The position numbers were made by a program, and so were the translations under genes. A stretch of DNA of 64,000 bases from Takakia lepidozioides. Lineage: Eukaryota > Streptophyta > Takakiopsida > Takakiales > Takakiaceae. Below are positions 36,584-47,119 of this stretch, one piece after another. Below the pieces are notes generated by a model. The model made no database searches. It was not told the origin of the DNA and saw only the letters and a list, made by a program, of their open reading frames with translations. The stretch lies in contig CM060731.1 of the NCBI GenBank assembly GCA_030704615.1, forward strand, positions 82,998,756-83,062,755. The letters run 5' to 3'. The first letter of the stretch is position 1. Each line of letters starts with the position of its first letter.

Positions 36584-37538
36584 TGTCGCGCGGCTTTTAC
36601 TCACCCATCCCTTCGCTATCCGAGGCGGAAACACCAAGATAGAAGAGTTGGAAATCTCTAAGTACTCAGCCCGCGCAGAACAATCAGTCATGACCTACAG
36701 CTAGTGTATCATGGGGGTGTTTCCTATTTGTTTTCCTTTCCGCATTCATGTTAGCTAGCTACCTTACTATTGATAATTGAGTATCAGTTTGCTCATCAAC
36801 TCATCTATTCATTCCACAGCTTCACTCAGATCTCTCTACACAGTGTGATTGTATCGTATAAGTATCAGATTATGATTTATCAGGTATCAGGCCGAAGCCA
36901 TTGTGTCTCTAATCTCCTCTACAATATCACTACAGCTTTGCATATAACAAGCATTTACTAATCATCTCTCCTCCTTCACCGTGCTCTCCCTGCTTGCTTC
37001 CGTTCTTGCTCTCCGCCCGATCCCCTCTCATCCATGACCAAGAAGTCCTCCCCCTCGAGTGCTTCCAAGATTCCTCCTCCCTCAGTCCTTGCTTCTCCCT
37101 TTATCTTCCTACCCGTGGCTCTAACCGTTTCCCTCACTAACCGTCGTCCGTGAACTAACATGTTCCATTTGCAGGTGTTGTTCCCCACAGTCGTTCCCTG
37201 TCCTGCTATCCGTTCCTTATGGTCGTGACAGCTGTGTCAAGCTGTGACTGGCTGTGTGAAACTGTGACGGGCTGTGACTGGCTGTGACGACTGTGACGGG
37301 CTGTGACGGGCTGTGTCGGCTGTGACGACTGTGACGGGCTGTGTTGGCTGTGATAGGCTGTGTTGGCTGTGATGGCTGTGTCGGCTGTGACGACTGTGTT
37401 GGCTGTGACGACTGTGATGGGCTGTGTAACCCCCCTCTACAGTGCGCTGTTATCACCCCTAAGGCTCCTGTTGGTCTCATTCTGTGCAAAAATTAAGGGT
37501 ACTCCTCAGATCTCGTAAAAATGTCTAAGTCCCAGACA
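36584..37538 (-). repeat. LTR copy 2 of the DNMT-associated family
   Basis: Plus-strand TGTCGCGCGGCTTTTACTC ... GTCCCAGACA, 955 bp, about as long as copy 1. The GGCTGTGA minisatellite is at 37,228-37,425 with a different unit number and order. It sits between the methyltransferase element (to its right) and the coiled-coil ORF (to its left), serving as the 3' LTR of the former. Confidence 0.85.
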
Positions 37539-37541
37539 GTC

Positions 37542-37570
37542 CTCTAACATTACCCCTTCCCCTCTCAAAA
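37542..37570 (-). other. Polypurine tract before LTR copy 2
   Basis: Minus-strand GAGAGGGGAAGGGG immediately precedes the LTR start, supporting orientation of the gag-protease-DNMT element right-to-left. Confidence 0.7.
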
Positions 37571-37678
37571 AGCCGTGTCCTCACGGTTTACTGATTGCAA
37601 TTAGCAAACCTTTGTGAGTGAGCAGCTTTCGGACGTTGAGAGTTTCGTGGCGGACTGTGTGTACGAGCCCGAGGTCTG

Positions 37679-39101
37679 TCACTGGTTGACGAAGATGTTT
37701 GAACACTCCCCAACCTCATCCATCACAGCCGCCTTGGTTGCCAACTCCCTCTGAACCTCGAGCACCTCCCACGTGTGCCATGGATGCATGCACCCCGTGG
37801 TCCTCACATGCTCGCCCCCACTCACTGCCTGTACTGTCTCGGTAGGCAGAAAGACCATCGAGGGAAGTGTACTCCGCACTCTGCGTTGCTCAGCCATAGC
37901 CAAGCTGATAATCCAGGTCAAGCAATTGAGATCCATTGCTTGCCCCAACACTTGACGACGTGATGCCTCAGAAAGAGACAACACCGCCGTGGTACCAGTG
38001 GTAAAACCCATTGCCCGCTCACGTTCGTCAGCATTAGGCTCCACTAACTGCTGCAACTGAGCATCCCACAGGAGGCCAGGTCCACTATCCCGGAAAGCAT
38101 GCGATCCTGGGAAGCTGAGCAGTGTAGGTAATGCTGCTCGTGGTTGACCCACCTTGTTGACCACTGCCAAAGGCGAACGGTCATCGTGTCTCACACGTTG
38201 AGACTGCCTCCCTGTGTCCAGAATGTTATCCACTGTGAGATGTGCTGGCCGCTGCACCCCATCAAATGCACGCTTGAGCAGTGCGGGTGGCATCATGTTA
38301 GTCCACCATAGCCGTGGACGATGAGCCCGTGACCCCACTGTAGCTGCATCCAGCAACACTACTGACCCAAGCCACGACCGGACTTGATGCACACTGGCCA
38401 TCACCCTGGCCCGAGAATCGCCCATCAGTGGCACATTCTCCAAGATGTATGCTGGAGATACAGCTTGATGAAGCTGCAAGTGGCGCAAAACCCGCACCAT
38501 CTCCCAAAACAGACCCGACCTCGAGTCTCGCAATCCATTGCCATGCCCGGCTGATGAATGCCCTTGGCAGGGCCAACCTGCCACTACCAGATCAATGGAG
38601 CCAACCCGCTCCAAATCCTGCGCCCCCAGCAATGAAATGTCTGCTGGCAATGCCTGCTGATATCCACAAATTGCAGACACCGACAACAACTCAGGGTACC
38701 GCTGCACCAACTGAGCAATATGGCGAAGTGAAACGCGTCGTGCAGTCTCATCCCTCTCCACATACAGGTAACCGCTGCACCAACTGAGCAATATGGCGAA
38801 GTGAAACGCGTCGTGCAGTCTCATCCCTCTCCACATATAGGTAACGTCGAACTCGTACACCTGCCTGTAACACAACAGCCAATCCGGTGCTGATCTCGCC
38901 AAACAAGTCCAGAAGACAAATGCCTTCATCCGGATACTGTCACATAATAGGTGTGGTGTCCAATGGAGACAACTGAGGTGGTCCTGGTGCAATCCCCGCA
39001 CTCTCCTCCTCTCCTGACGGTACAAAAGCCTCCACCCAGGCTTGTTGCACCCGTCGATCAGCATCCCGCTGCAAATCCTTGCTCGTGCCCCACAATGGAG
39101 T
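37679..39101 (-). pseudogene. C5-cytosine DNA methyltransferase (DNMT) encoded in an LTR retroelement
   Basis: Contains the canonical C5-MTase motifs in order. Motif I is LLDLFGEISTGL (about 38,885-38,925) and motif IV is GWPCQG, with the catalytic Cys near 38,569. Motif VI is the ENV in YILENVPL (about 38,440), motif VIII is RPRLWW (about 38,320), and motifs IX/X are ERERAMGF and RRQVLGQAMD. It transfers a methyl group to C5 of cytosine. It follows the protease in the same frame through a linker, separated by TAG (about 39,103) and TGA (about 38,943). A 73-bp tandem duplication (38,699-38,844) then throws motif I out of frame with motifs IV-X. No RT, RNase H or integrase lies between protease and polypurine tract. 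Published work describes DNMTs inside retrotransposons of charophyte algae and dinoflagellates; this is a related situation. Confidence 0.9.
38699..38844. repeat. 73-bp tandem duplication inside the DNMT gene
   Basis: Copies at 38,699-38,771 and 38,772-38,844 begin CCGCTGCACCAACTGAGCAA and are nearly identical (CATACAGGTAA versus CATATAGGTAA). Since 73 is not a multiple of three, it frameshifts the methyltransferase. The near identity implies a recent event. Confidence 0.95.
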
Positions 39102-39683
39102 CTAAGCAACCATGGTAAGCAACTCCGCCATACCATACATGTCATCTTGCTCTCCCGGAGGTGGCACATCCTCTGAATGAGCGTTGCCCTCAAGCAACTC
39201 TCTAGGCCAACTCACTGCCGCTGTGAATGCTGCTAGTGTCGGCATCTTGCCTCGCTGGGCAACCGCAACTCCTCCTATGAACGTCACAGGGAGCTGCACA
39301 TGCCGGCCCTCCCCTGACTGCCATGCAGGCCTATAGGAAGCCGACTCCTCCAAAAAATCCAGGGTGAAGCCCATGGGGTACAACACTGCCCCACCAACCA
39401 GGACATCGTATGAGACCGCGTCTGTCACAATGGCCTTGGCTCGCATCATTGAGCCATCTGTAGGGTGATCCGGCCGTAGTCTGATAGCCAACTCACGCCG
39501 TGTCATGCCCCGAGCCTGCACCGATCCTCCCAGAGACGTCTGTATCTGGAAAGGACAAGGCTCCATATCCGCCTCCGTGAGGCCCAAGCCTGCAATAGCA
39601 GCTCTGCCCAGCATCAATGGCTGAGCTCCCGAGTCCAACAAGACCCGCAGTGGCTGGTACCTCTTGCCTGCCGGTCTATTCAA
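39102..39683 (-). CDS. Retroelement aspartic protease domain upstream of DNMT
   Basis: Retropepsin signature LLDSGAQPLMLGRAAI lies near the start, followed by GMTRRELAIRL and VGGAVLYPMGFTLDF. It processes Gag and the methyltransferase polyprotein in life. Frame-continuous with the DNMT apart from stops. A shorter, older copy is at 6112-6540. It lies 3' of a gag with an intervening low-complexity linker (about 39,690-40,500) in which the frame is interrupted. Confidence 0.8.
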   Translation of the reverse strand: MNRPAGKRYQPLRVLLDSGAQPLMLGRAAIAGLGLTEADMEPCPFQIQTSLGGSVQARGMTRRELAIRLRPDHPTDGSMMRAKAIVTDAVSYDVLVGGAVLYPMGFTLDFLEESASYRPAWQSGEGRHVQLPVTFIGGVAVAQRGKMPTLAAFTAAVSWPRELLEGNAHSEDVPPPGEQDDMYGMAELLTMVA

Positions 39684-40521
39684 ACAGAAAATGTCATCCT
39701 GGTTGTCTATTTGACAACTCCAGGTGTCACCATGGCGCGCTCAATGGCTGGCCTAGCTGGCAGCTCCATCAACCTGACAGCTGCAGCTTGCCATGGCGCC
39801 GCCGTGGCAGTCTTGACCCTCAAATCCGAGGATCCCTCCGGCACTACACCTCCCCACTCTTACAGAGTGTAGCTGCTAGCCTGAACACCTCAGCTGGTTT
39901 TAACCCCGGCGTCGCAATCATGGTAGCTGAGAACAATGGAGCCTGGCACACAGATGTGGCCGCTCCTAGCAACACACTAGTTGTCGTAGCCATGGCAACA
40001 CTAGGTAGTGGTGCTACCCGTGTAGCTCTCCCCAATGGCATAGTAACCTCCGCCTCGGTAACAGTCGGGCGAGAACTAGGTGCCATGGATGGCGTCGACA
40101 CTGTCTCCGCCAATGTGAATGATTGAGGAAGCCTAGCCTGACGACTTGCCTCCCCACGCTATGGATCCAACTCCACCTCTGCACCTCGTGGCTCAGGAAC
40201 TCGTGCTGCTCCTCGAGTCACGGCTGCAGCAGACTCCACCTGCACTAGTGGTAGTGCTGTTCCACACATGAATCCCATGCCTCCCATATCTCCTCCCTCA
40301 GGAGTAGGAGGTGGACCATCCGGCCTTAGAGCCGGTACCACCTAAGCTGCAGCGAGCCTCTGCTCTAGCTGCTGAAGCCGGTTGGCCATGCCTTGGTCAA
40401 CACCCTGACCTCCGCGCCCTTGGCCATGTTGAGCTTGCCCTTGGCCTGCACCTCGTGGCTGGCCACCTCGTCCTCTCTGGGCTGCTCCACCTCGCCCCCG
40501 GCCACCATTGTTCCCTTGGAA

Positions 40522-41814
40522 CTAGCCTGGGCGCAACTCAGGATGCAAACCATAACACTGGGCCTCTCCATGCCCGTGCTTGCCACAATGCCCATAGTGC
40601 AATTGTGAAGGCTGTGCATGTGCCGGCCCTTTGCCTCCCTCTGGGCAATCCTTCTTGACATGGGGTCCTCCACATGTCCAGCACACCACATCCGCCCGTT
40701 GTTGGCCAGCAAATGAAGGGAGAGACCCCTGCATCTGAGGTCCTCTCTGCCCTTCCCTGAGCTTCACCTGAGCCCCCTTGTTGCCTTGAGCACGTTGAGG
40801 TAGTGGTTGACTAGGAGCACCACTACCCCGTGAAGTCTCCTTAGCAAATCCGACCATGACCACTCGTTCCTCCACCATGTTGAGCTCTATCTGCTCTGCC
40901 AGCAAAAACACAATTGCTAAGGTGGGTTGGGCCGCTTGTAGGAGAGTTGCATCCCGCACCTTTCTCCTCAGCTCCTTGTCCAATATCCCATACCAGAATT
41001 GGACTGCCTGAGCTTCCGTAACCCCTTGGGTTACATTTATCAAGCGCCTCATGCGAGTGAAAGCCTCCCTCAAGCTCTCGGTCGGCTTCCGTTGGAACTC
41101 TTGCAAGCTCCGCAACTTCTCTGTCCTCACCCCTTGGTAGTTCCCTCTCAACTCTTCGAAGAACTCCACAACAGGGTTGAAGGCAGGCACGGGTACTAGT
41201 GCTGGTGCGGTAGTGGCTTGGGTGGACGTCGTAGCTACTGTACCACCAGTCCCACTAGTCCCTCTATTACTTGCTGAAGCTGCCGGTGCAGCGGCAAGTG
41301 TAGTCACTGCCCTCATGGCTCTAGTGCCCCTAGTGATGGAGACATAGTCGGGTGACCAGTACATCCTCCACTCCTCGATCTCAACCTCATGCCCACGCCT
41401 GAACTCATGGTAATCATCCATAGGCGGCCCCTCAAGGTGCTGAAACAGCCCTTTCCATGCCATGAACGGCGTAAACAGTTGTGGATTGCGCATTTGCTGC
41501 AAATCACACCAACTATCAAACTCTTGGATAAAATCATCCAACTTGATGGTGCCCACCGCCCCAGAGTACCTTCGTGGCCCCTTGGTAGCTCCATACATCT
41601 CCTCCATTGTGTCCCACAACAATGGCAAAGAAACAACTTGCACCGCCGGTATGAGTCCTCCTGATTCACAATCCGAATCAGAACCTTCCGTAGAAGACAC
41701 AGGAGGTGAAGGTGGCCTAAACCGCACACCTCGTCTTGTGTACCCACTAGTATCGCTAGTGCTCGAACCGGCACTGTCCCCAGCAACTAGTGGCACCTCC
41801 GTGTTGACACTCAA
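40522..41814 (-). CDS. Gag polyprotein of the DNMT-bearing LTR element
   Basis: About 430 codons. Has a Ty3-type gag capsid region (FIQEFDSWCDLQQMRNPQLF, VEFFEELRGNYQGVRTEKL, SLQEFQRKPTESLREAFTRM, QFWYGIL) and a nucleocapsid end with a zinc knuckle (CWTCGGPHVKKDC). A second, altered knuckle follows (HCGKHGHGEAQC). It forms virus-like particles around element RNA in active elements. The frame is intact from about 41,814 to 40,522, the best-preserved ORF of this element. A 5' LTR of the same family was not found to its right. Confidence 0.85.
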   Translation of the reverse strand: MSVNTEVPLVAGDSAGSSTSDTSGYTRRGVRFRPPSPPVSSTEGSDSDCESGGLIPAVQVVSLPLLWDTMEEMYGATKGPRRYSGAVGTIKLDDFIQEFDSWCDLQQMRNPQLFTPFMAWKGLFQHLEGPPMDDYHEFRRGHEVEIEEWRMYWSPDYVSITRGTRAMRAVTTLAAAPAASASNRGTSGTGGTVATTSTQATTAPALVPVPAFNPVVEFFEELRGNYQGVRTEKLRSLQEFQRKPTESLREAFTRMRRLINVTQGVTEAQAVQFWYGILDKELRRKVRDATLLQAAQPTLAIVFLLAEQIELNMVEERVVMVGFAKETSRGSGAPSQPLPQRAQGNKGAQVKLREGQRGPQMQGSLPSFAGQQRADVVCWTCGGPHVKKDCPEGGKGPAHAQPSQLHYGHCGKHGHGEAQCYGLHPELRPG

Positions 41815-41984
41815 CCGGTTATAAACATGTCCCTAATCCCCCCCTCCGTGTTGCAGCTTATGGTTTGGAATACTAAGTTCCTAACATAGCCTACACCTGT
41901 ACTTGCATGACCATGGGAATATCATGAAGATACTCTTCAAACCGCCCTCCACGAGCTTCAAAATTCGGCCTTCAAGACCACATG

Positions 41985-42970
41985 CCAGTCCTTAGGCAGT
42001 CCACCAGTGCCTCCACAAGTCAGCACAGGCCGTCCACAGGTCAACACGGGCCACCACAGACCAGCACAGGCCCACACAGCTCACTGGTCACAGCCGTCAC
42101 AGTCCCACAGGCCACTGGGCACAGCCTGTCACAGCCCCTCATAGCCCATCACAGCTCGCCACAGCCCCAAAGGCCTCAGGCACGGCCTGACACAGCCCCT
42201 CACAACCCCTCACAGCCCCAAAGGCCTCAGGCACGGCCTGTCACAGCCCCAAAAGGCCACCGGCACAGCCCCTCACAGCCCATCACAGCCCCCAAGGCCA
42301 TCGGCGCAGCCCCTCACAGCCCCTCACAGCCCCGAAGGCCACCGGCGCAGCCCGACACAGCCCCTTGCAGCCCGGCACAGCCCCTCACAGCCCCAAAGGC
42401 CTCAAGCACGGCCTGAAACAGCCCCTCACAGCCCCTCACAGCCCCAAAGGCCTTAGGCACGGCCTGTCACAGCCCCTCACAGCCCCTCACAGCCCCAAAG
42501 GCCTCAGGCACGGCCTGTCACAGCCCCTCACAGCCCTAAAGGCCACGGGCACAGCCTGTCACAGCCCCAAAAGGCCACCGGCACAGGCCCTCACAGGCCC
42601 TCACAGCCCGTCACAGCCCCGAAGGCCACCGGCGCAGCCCGCGACAGCCCCTCACAGCCCGTGACAGCCCCAAAGGCCACCGGCGCAGCCCGGCATAGCC
42701 CCTCGCAGCCCGGCACAGCCCCTCACAGCCCCAAAGGCTTCAGGCACGGCCTAACACAGCCCCTCGCAGCCCGTCAGAGCCCCAAAGGCCTCAGGCACGG
42801 CCTGTCACAGCCCCTCACAGCCCGTCACAGCCCCAAAGGCCTCAGGCACGGCCTGTCACAGCCCTTCACAGCCCCTCACAGCCCCAAAGGCCACGGGCAC
42901 AGCCCCTCACAGCCCGTCACAGCCCCAAAGGCCTCAGGCACGGCCTGTCACAGCCCCTCACAGCCCCTCC
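41985..42970. repeat. GC-rich minisatellite (CACAGCCCCT units, higher-order ~60 bp)
   Basis: About 1 kb of CACAGCCCCT-type 10-bp units is organised into larger repeats that include CCAAAGGCCTCAGGCACGGC. It is the strand complement, in motif, of the GGCTGTGA minisatellites inside the LTRs, which suggests shared origin or convergent expansion. Long proline-rich open frames on the plus strand are a by-product of composition. Confidence 0.85.
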
Positions 42971-43199
42971 ATGCCCCAAACACGCCACTAAACTCAACGG
43001 CAAACAGCCAAGCCCTGCTGGTTCCCAGCCCTTGTGAGCACTCATTCAAGCACTCCTTGGCCGTAGCATCTGTCTTAGAGCCTATTCCAGCCCCCTACAC
43101 CTGCTGCTTCAAGAGTTGCGCTCCCTCCAAGCTTGAAGTTGAAACCCCAACTCACATAGGCCCTACAAGTGCTTTTCTTTCACTCCAAGTGGAAACCAG

Positions 43200-43640
43200 C
43201 CCTAGACCTTCCGTTCTAGCTCTCTAAAGCTTGAAAACAAGAGCCTCAATGGGCTGAAGGCATGCTCCACACATGCCCCACTCTCACCATAAGAGAATCA
43301 GCTCCTTTGCTTCATTTCTTGCACCCACAAACCTGAAAATACAAGCTTCAGCAGGCTGAAAGCATGCTCCACATGCCCTACAGGGAAACCAGCCCCTTCC
43401 TTCCTTCCTTGCACTCCCACACCTGAAAGTGCAAGCCTTCACCAGGCTGATAGCATGCTCCACACATGCATTGCCCTCACATAAGGGAAGTCAGCCCTTC
43501 CCTCTTCCTTGCTTGCCCTCTAAGCTTGAAGATGGAAGCTTCAATGAGCTGAATACATGCTCCACACATGCAACCTCTTCACACAAGAGATATCAGCCCC
43601 CTATCTTGGCTCCTTGGCTCCTTGATGCTCTCTAAGACAA
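43200..43640. repeat. ~110-bp degenerate tandem repeat, about four units
   Basis: Each unit includes AGCTTCA-like sequence, GCTGAA, CATGCTCCACACATGC and a TCAGCCC-like end (anchors near 43,266, 43,363, 43,455 and 43,557). Divergent copies, non-coding. Confidence 0.7.
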
Positions 43641-44619
43641 GACTAAGCACTCCACAGCCTTTGCCAAGCTCCTGAAACCCTAAGGCTTACATTTCCAGCC
43701 ACAAGACACTTCTCTTGTGGTACAAGAGCTCTTCTTCCAAGCTCTGAAACCCTAGGTGCACATTCCATGGCCTTGCCGCACCTCTTAGCTCCTGTTCCAG
43801 CCCTGCTCTTGCCATGACAAGAGCCCTCTCAATGCTGAAGCTCGAGATTGAAACCCCCTCTCAACATACTCCACAAAGTGCACTGATTTGCCCCAAGCCA
43901 AATCAGCCCTTTCGCTTGGTCTTGCAATCCTTCACACAATGAAAGCTCGCATTCCCAAGTCCAATTCTCAGCTTTGCCACCAAAAGCCACTATAACCTGC
44001 TCTTGACTGGTCCTCTTCCCAATCGTGCTTGCTCATGCATGTACACAATCTGAAACCATCAAGGTGCTCTTGAAGTACCTGCAGTATGGTGCTTTCATCT
44101 CTGAAGCTGAAGATCAAAATGCCAAGGTTTACCACCTCGTAACCCACATCGCCTCCGCTTCTAACAACCAAGAGCTCCACGGTGCTCCTTGCATAACAAC
44201 TTGGTTTCTCTCATTCTCAAGCAAAAACCACAAGTGCTACAACTAACTTGTATCTGGCACTCATAGATACGAGCTGATCTTTCTCGAGTGATAAAAAAGA
44301 AGAATACAAGCACAAGCTCATGCGAGCTCACAAAGCTGAAGCATAAACTCATGCATATATAACCTCATCACTCAAATACAAGTCAAGCCAAGTGCACCCC
44401 ACACCATGGGGAATCCACACTACGGCGCCATAGCTAGGCGCGGTGAGGCTCAACTCGAGAAAGATGAGCCTCCCGCGCTTGCCGTGAAGATAACCACTCC
44501 AGGGCCTAAATCTGCCTTGACCCCTGGATTGACACTTGGGCCAATCCCAAATGTCAATATGTAAAAGCTAGTTATTTCCTAGCTAGTTTCACACTAGTGG
44601 TAAACTAACTTGACATAGC

Positions 44620-45147
44620 AGATCATTCACGGAGGAGATACTGAAAGTCTTGAGGGGAGAGGATGTAGCTTGGGCGGAGTTGATGTACAATGGTCTGGTG
44701 GAAGAGATGGAACGGTTACAAGGCACTGCTGCTAAATCTCCGATCATTGTGTCTGGCCCTATAATTGCTCAAATTATTCTTGACTCTTGTTTGTTTGATG
44801 CGCGTGAACGCAAGGAGATGGTAGTGTTTGAGACAGCAACCTTTGCAATTGAGGAGCAAGGCTCTTCACATGGTGAAGGAGGATTGGAGGGGCAACACCA
44901 GTCTAAGAGGCAAAAGCGGGATACGACCAATAAATATAGGCTTTGCGGCCCAAATTTCTCGCCCTTACATCATTGTCGTTCACAACAAGGATGTAAGGAT
45001 GGATCAAGGACCCAAGGCCGTGTGTCTACAATAATTGCCACTCCCGGTGGGTGTACCTCGGCCCAAAATAGGGGAACAAATCTACAGAATCCTCTCCTCC
45101 CCCCAAAACTACATCCTCCATCAAAAAAAGTCCACGACCCATACTAG
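44620..45147 (+). pseudogene. 5'-truncated ORF of unknown element gene
   Basis: An open frame starts immediately after the TGTCAAG border (FTEEILKVLRGEDVAWAELM, FDARERKEMVVFETATF) and continues for about 170 codons. Its last 120 bases overlap the opposite-strand gene and are probably not coding. Appears to have been cut by the adjacent insertion. Family unknown. Confidence 0.35.
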
Positions 45148-46457
45148 GGTCCATTGCCTCCATCACGCAATACATGCGACCCCAAAAAAGAAAGGGCTCA
45201 CCCTCAGGAATCGGAACTGGACAAGGCACAAGACATTGGTAGAAATGGGGTTGGACTCCCATCGTGAATAGCTCCCTAGCACCACGATGACGTATGGTGT
45301 CGTCATCAGGCCGGCGAAGGCGCGGACCAACCGTGCGAAACAACTTCGGTCCACCTCTCCTAGGGGGCGGCGCCCGTCCATCACTTCGGGGGCCCTTCTC
45401 CCGGAGTTGGAACCTAGTGATCCATCGGTCCCAGTCATACACAGTCCCCAAAGGTGGTGGGATCCATCCGGGTTCTGCCGGAGGACCCGGATATGGACTC
45501 GGTGGCGGCTATGGTCGCGGCAATGGAGGGGAAGAGAAACGTAGGTTGGTATGAGGGATCTCGCGTGGAGGTAGTACTGGACGAGATGGCCGGGATGGCG
45601 ATGGTGATGAGGAAAGAACATGTACAATAGGAGGACCGGACGATACGGATGATGGTGATGATGGGGGTGCCGATGTCGAGGATGTCGAACTCGGACTCGG
45701 TGGCGGCTGTGGTCTCGGCAATGGAGGGGAAGGGACACGTAGCCGGTCGGTATGAGGGACCTCGGATGGCAATGGTGATGAGGAAAGACCATCTACAATA
45801 GGAGAAATGGACGATGCGGATGATGGTGATAATGGGGGTGCCGATATCGAGGATGACGAATGTGTGTGCGTAGGTGACAAGCGCCTAGCCCGGTGCCCAA
45901 AAATAGAAAAACACGCATCGTACCCCGCTACCTCACAAACTGCATCTATGTCATGTTGCGAGAAAAAAATGTTCACATCCGGAACGGGGTGGGGCTCGTA
46001 AGAAGGAAGAAACCCGCATTGGTATGCCTCTTCAGTAAAAAAATTGCAAGCTTGGACATCAAGACAGGGTTGCAAGATGCATGATATGAAATGCATCAAT
46101 ACTCAATTCACAAACGCGAGGTTTCATTAGATATAGTACTTTTAATTGAGGAGTACGTGAGAAGATATATGGACGACTTACCTTTGCTGCATCAACAATC
46201 TCGTACTTGGCGTAATGTTTTTGCACCGGCGCGCGGGGGTAGTTGCGCACGGGAGAGCTCGAGAGCAAAGAAAAACAAAGTAGGGATGGAGGGAGGGGAG
46301 GGAGGAAGAGTGAGAGGAGGAGGGTGAGGGAGAGAGAGATCTATGAAGATCAGAAATGCATGGCTGCTTACCTGCAGTTGGGCGCCTCACGCAGCAGCTC
46401 CTTCACGCTGGCGTTCCGCTGGCACTCCGCCACCAGGTCGCGTGGGCACACTCCTCG
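45026..46457 (-). pseudogene. Decayed multi-exon gene with a proline-rich, duplicated middle
   Basis: Minus-strand exons are visible: 46457-46372 (RGVCPRDLVAECQRNASV..., donor CTGCAG/GTAAGC), one ending at 46182 (APVQKHYAKYEIVDAAK, donor AAAG/GTAAGT), and a long one from about 46,075 to 45,026. The last has FLPSYEPHPVPDVNIFFSQ at the start, a Pro/Ser-rich middle duplicated as about 190 bp of DNA, then TVYDWDRWITRFQL and MYCVMEAMDPSMGR. One TAG at about 45,509-45,511 stands where the duplicated copy has CAG, a single C-to-T nonsense change. Exon 46457-46372 also has a damaged duplicate at about 46,585-46,680. No family recognised; it probably belongs to a repeated element. Confidence 0.4.
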
Positions 46458-46800
46458 CTCAAACAACAAAAAAGGGAGAAGAGGGAGAGAGAGAGCGAGG
46501 GAGAGAACGAGGGAGAGAGATAAGGGCGAGAGGGAGAGTGAGGGATAAGAGGGAGAATGAGAGAGAGAGAAGGAGAGGGAGGGCAGCTCCCTCACGCGGC
46601 AGCTCCTTTCACGCTGGCGGTCCCTCCCGCGGCGCTGGCGTTCGGCTGGCGCTCCACCAGCAGGTCACGGGGGCGCGCTCCCAACTCGCTCAAACATCAA
46701 CAAGACATAGAAGAGGGAGAGAGAGAGTGAGGGAGAGGGATTAGGGCGAGAGGGAGAGTGAGAGAGAGGGCGCGCGCGGGTTTGAACGCCGTGGCGCGTC
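46230..46800. repeat. GA-rich low-complexity DNA with a ~210-bp direct duplication
   Basis: (GAGAG)n tracts at about 46,276-46,340, 46,470-46,580 and 46,705-46,775 flank two related GC-rich modules. Each contains CAGCTCCTT(T)CACGCTGGCG and ends near CTCGCTCAAACA, so a segment including one exon of the decayed gene was duplicated. Confidence 0.7.
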
Positions 46801-47119
46801 AGTGTTGCGTCACCGCCGCCAGAAAACGTTGCCGCATCATCAGTATGGTCCTCCCAACCGGTAGTCGTGCCCAACACCAACTGCACCAACACTCAATCTT
46901 GGGGAGGCGGTCCCGGCGGGGTCTCCCTGGGGCTCGTGCCTCTGGACTTGGCGACCTACGACCTCGGGGTGGTGGCCGTGGGGGCAAAGTTGTGCCAACA
47001 TGGCGATGCCGCCTAACTCGTAGACAAGGCGAACGTGTTGTCTCACCCTTAGCGGGTGGTTGTGGCACAGCCGGCAACGAATCCTCAAGCGTGACACGTC
47101 GATAAACACGCGGCATGAC

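Larger units (their letters stand above)
41815..44617 (-). other. LTR-like or leader segment with minisatellites, ends TGTCAAG
   Basis: No coding sequence was supported. On the minus strand the right edge reads TGTCAAGTTAGTTTACCACT, a plausible LTR start, immediately beside a plus-strand ORF that begins abruptly at 44,618. The segment could be a long 5' LTR of the gag element, but it does not match LTR copy 2, so the element may be chimeric. It contains the arrays at 41,985-42,970 and 43,200-43,640. Confidence 0.35.

Noticed and set aside
41982-43227. Long proline-rich plus-strand frames (144, 99 and 188 codons)
   Set aside because: They lie over the CACAGCCCCT minisatellite; openness follows from repeat composition, and frames change between adjacent blocks.
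36584-44617. Interpreting LTR copy 2 and the TGTCAAG border as the two LTRs of one intact element
   Set aside because: The two sequences do not match, so they cannot be a paired 5'/3' LTR; a chimeric or nested structure is more likely.
44620-45147. Counting the whole 166-codon plus frame as a gene
   Set aside because: Its last third overlaps the better-supported opposite-strand coding sequence; only the first part is plausible.
46665-47116. Several GC-rich frames on both strands, including one with RCRLCHNHPL and QLCPHGHH
   Set aside because: Three or more overlapping frames are open and none has a supported splice connection. One might be a first exon of the decayed gene to the left, but it cannot be chosen.
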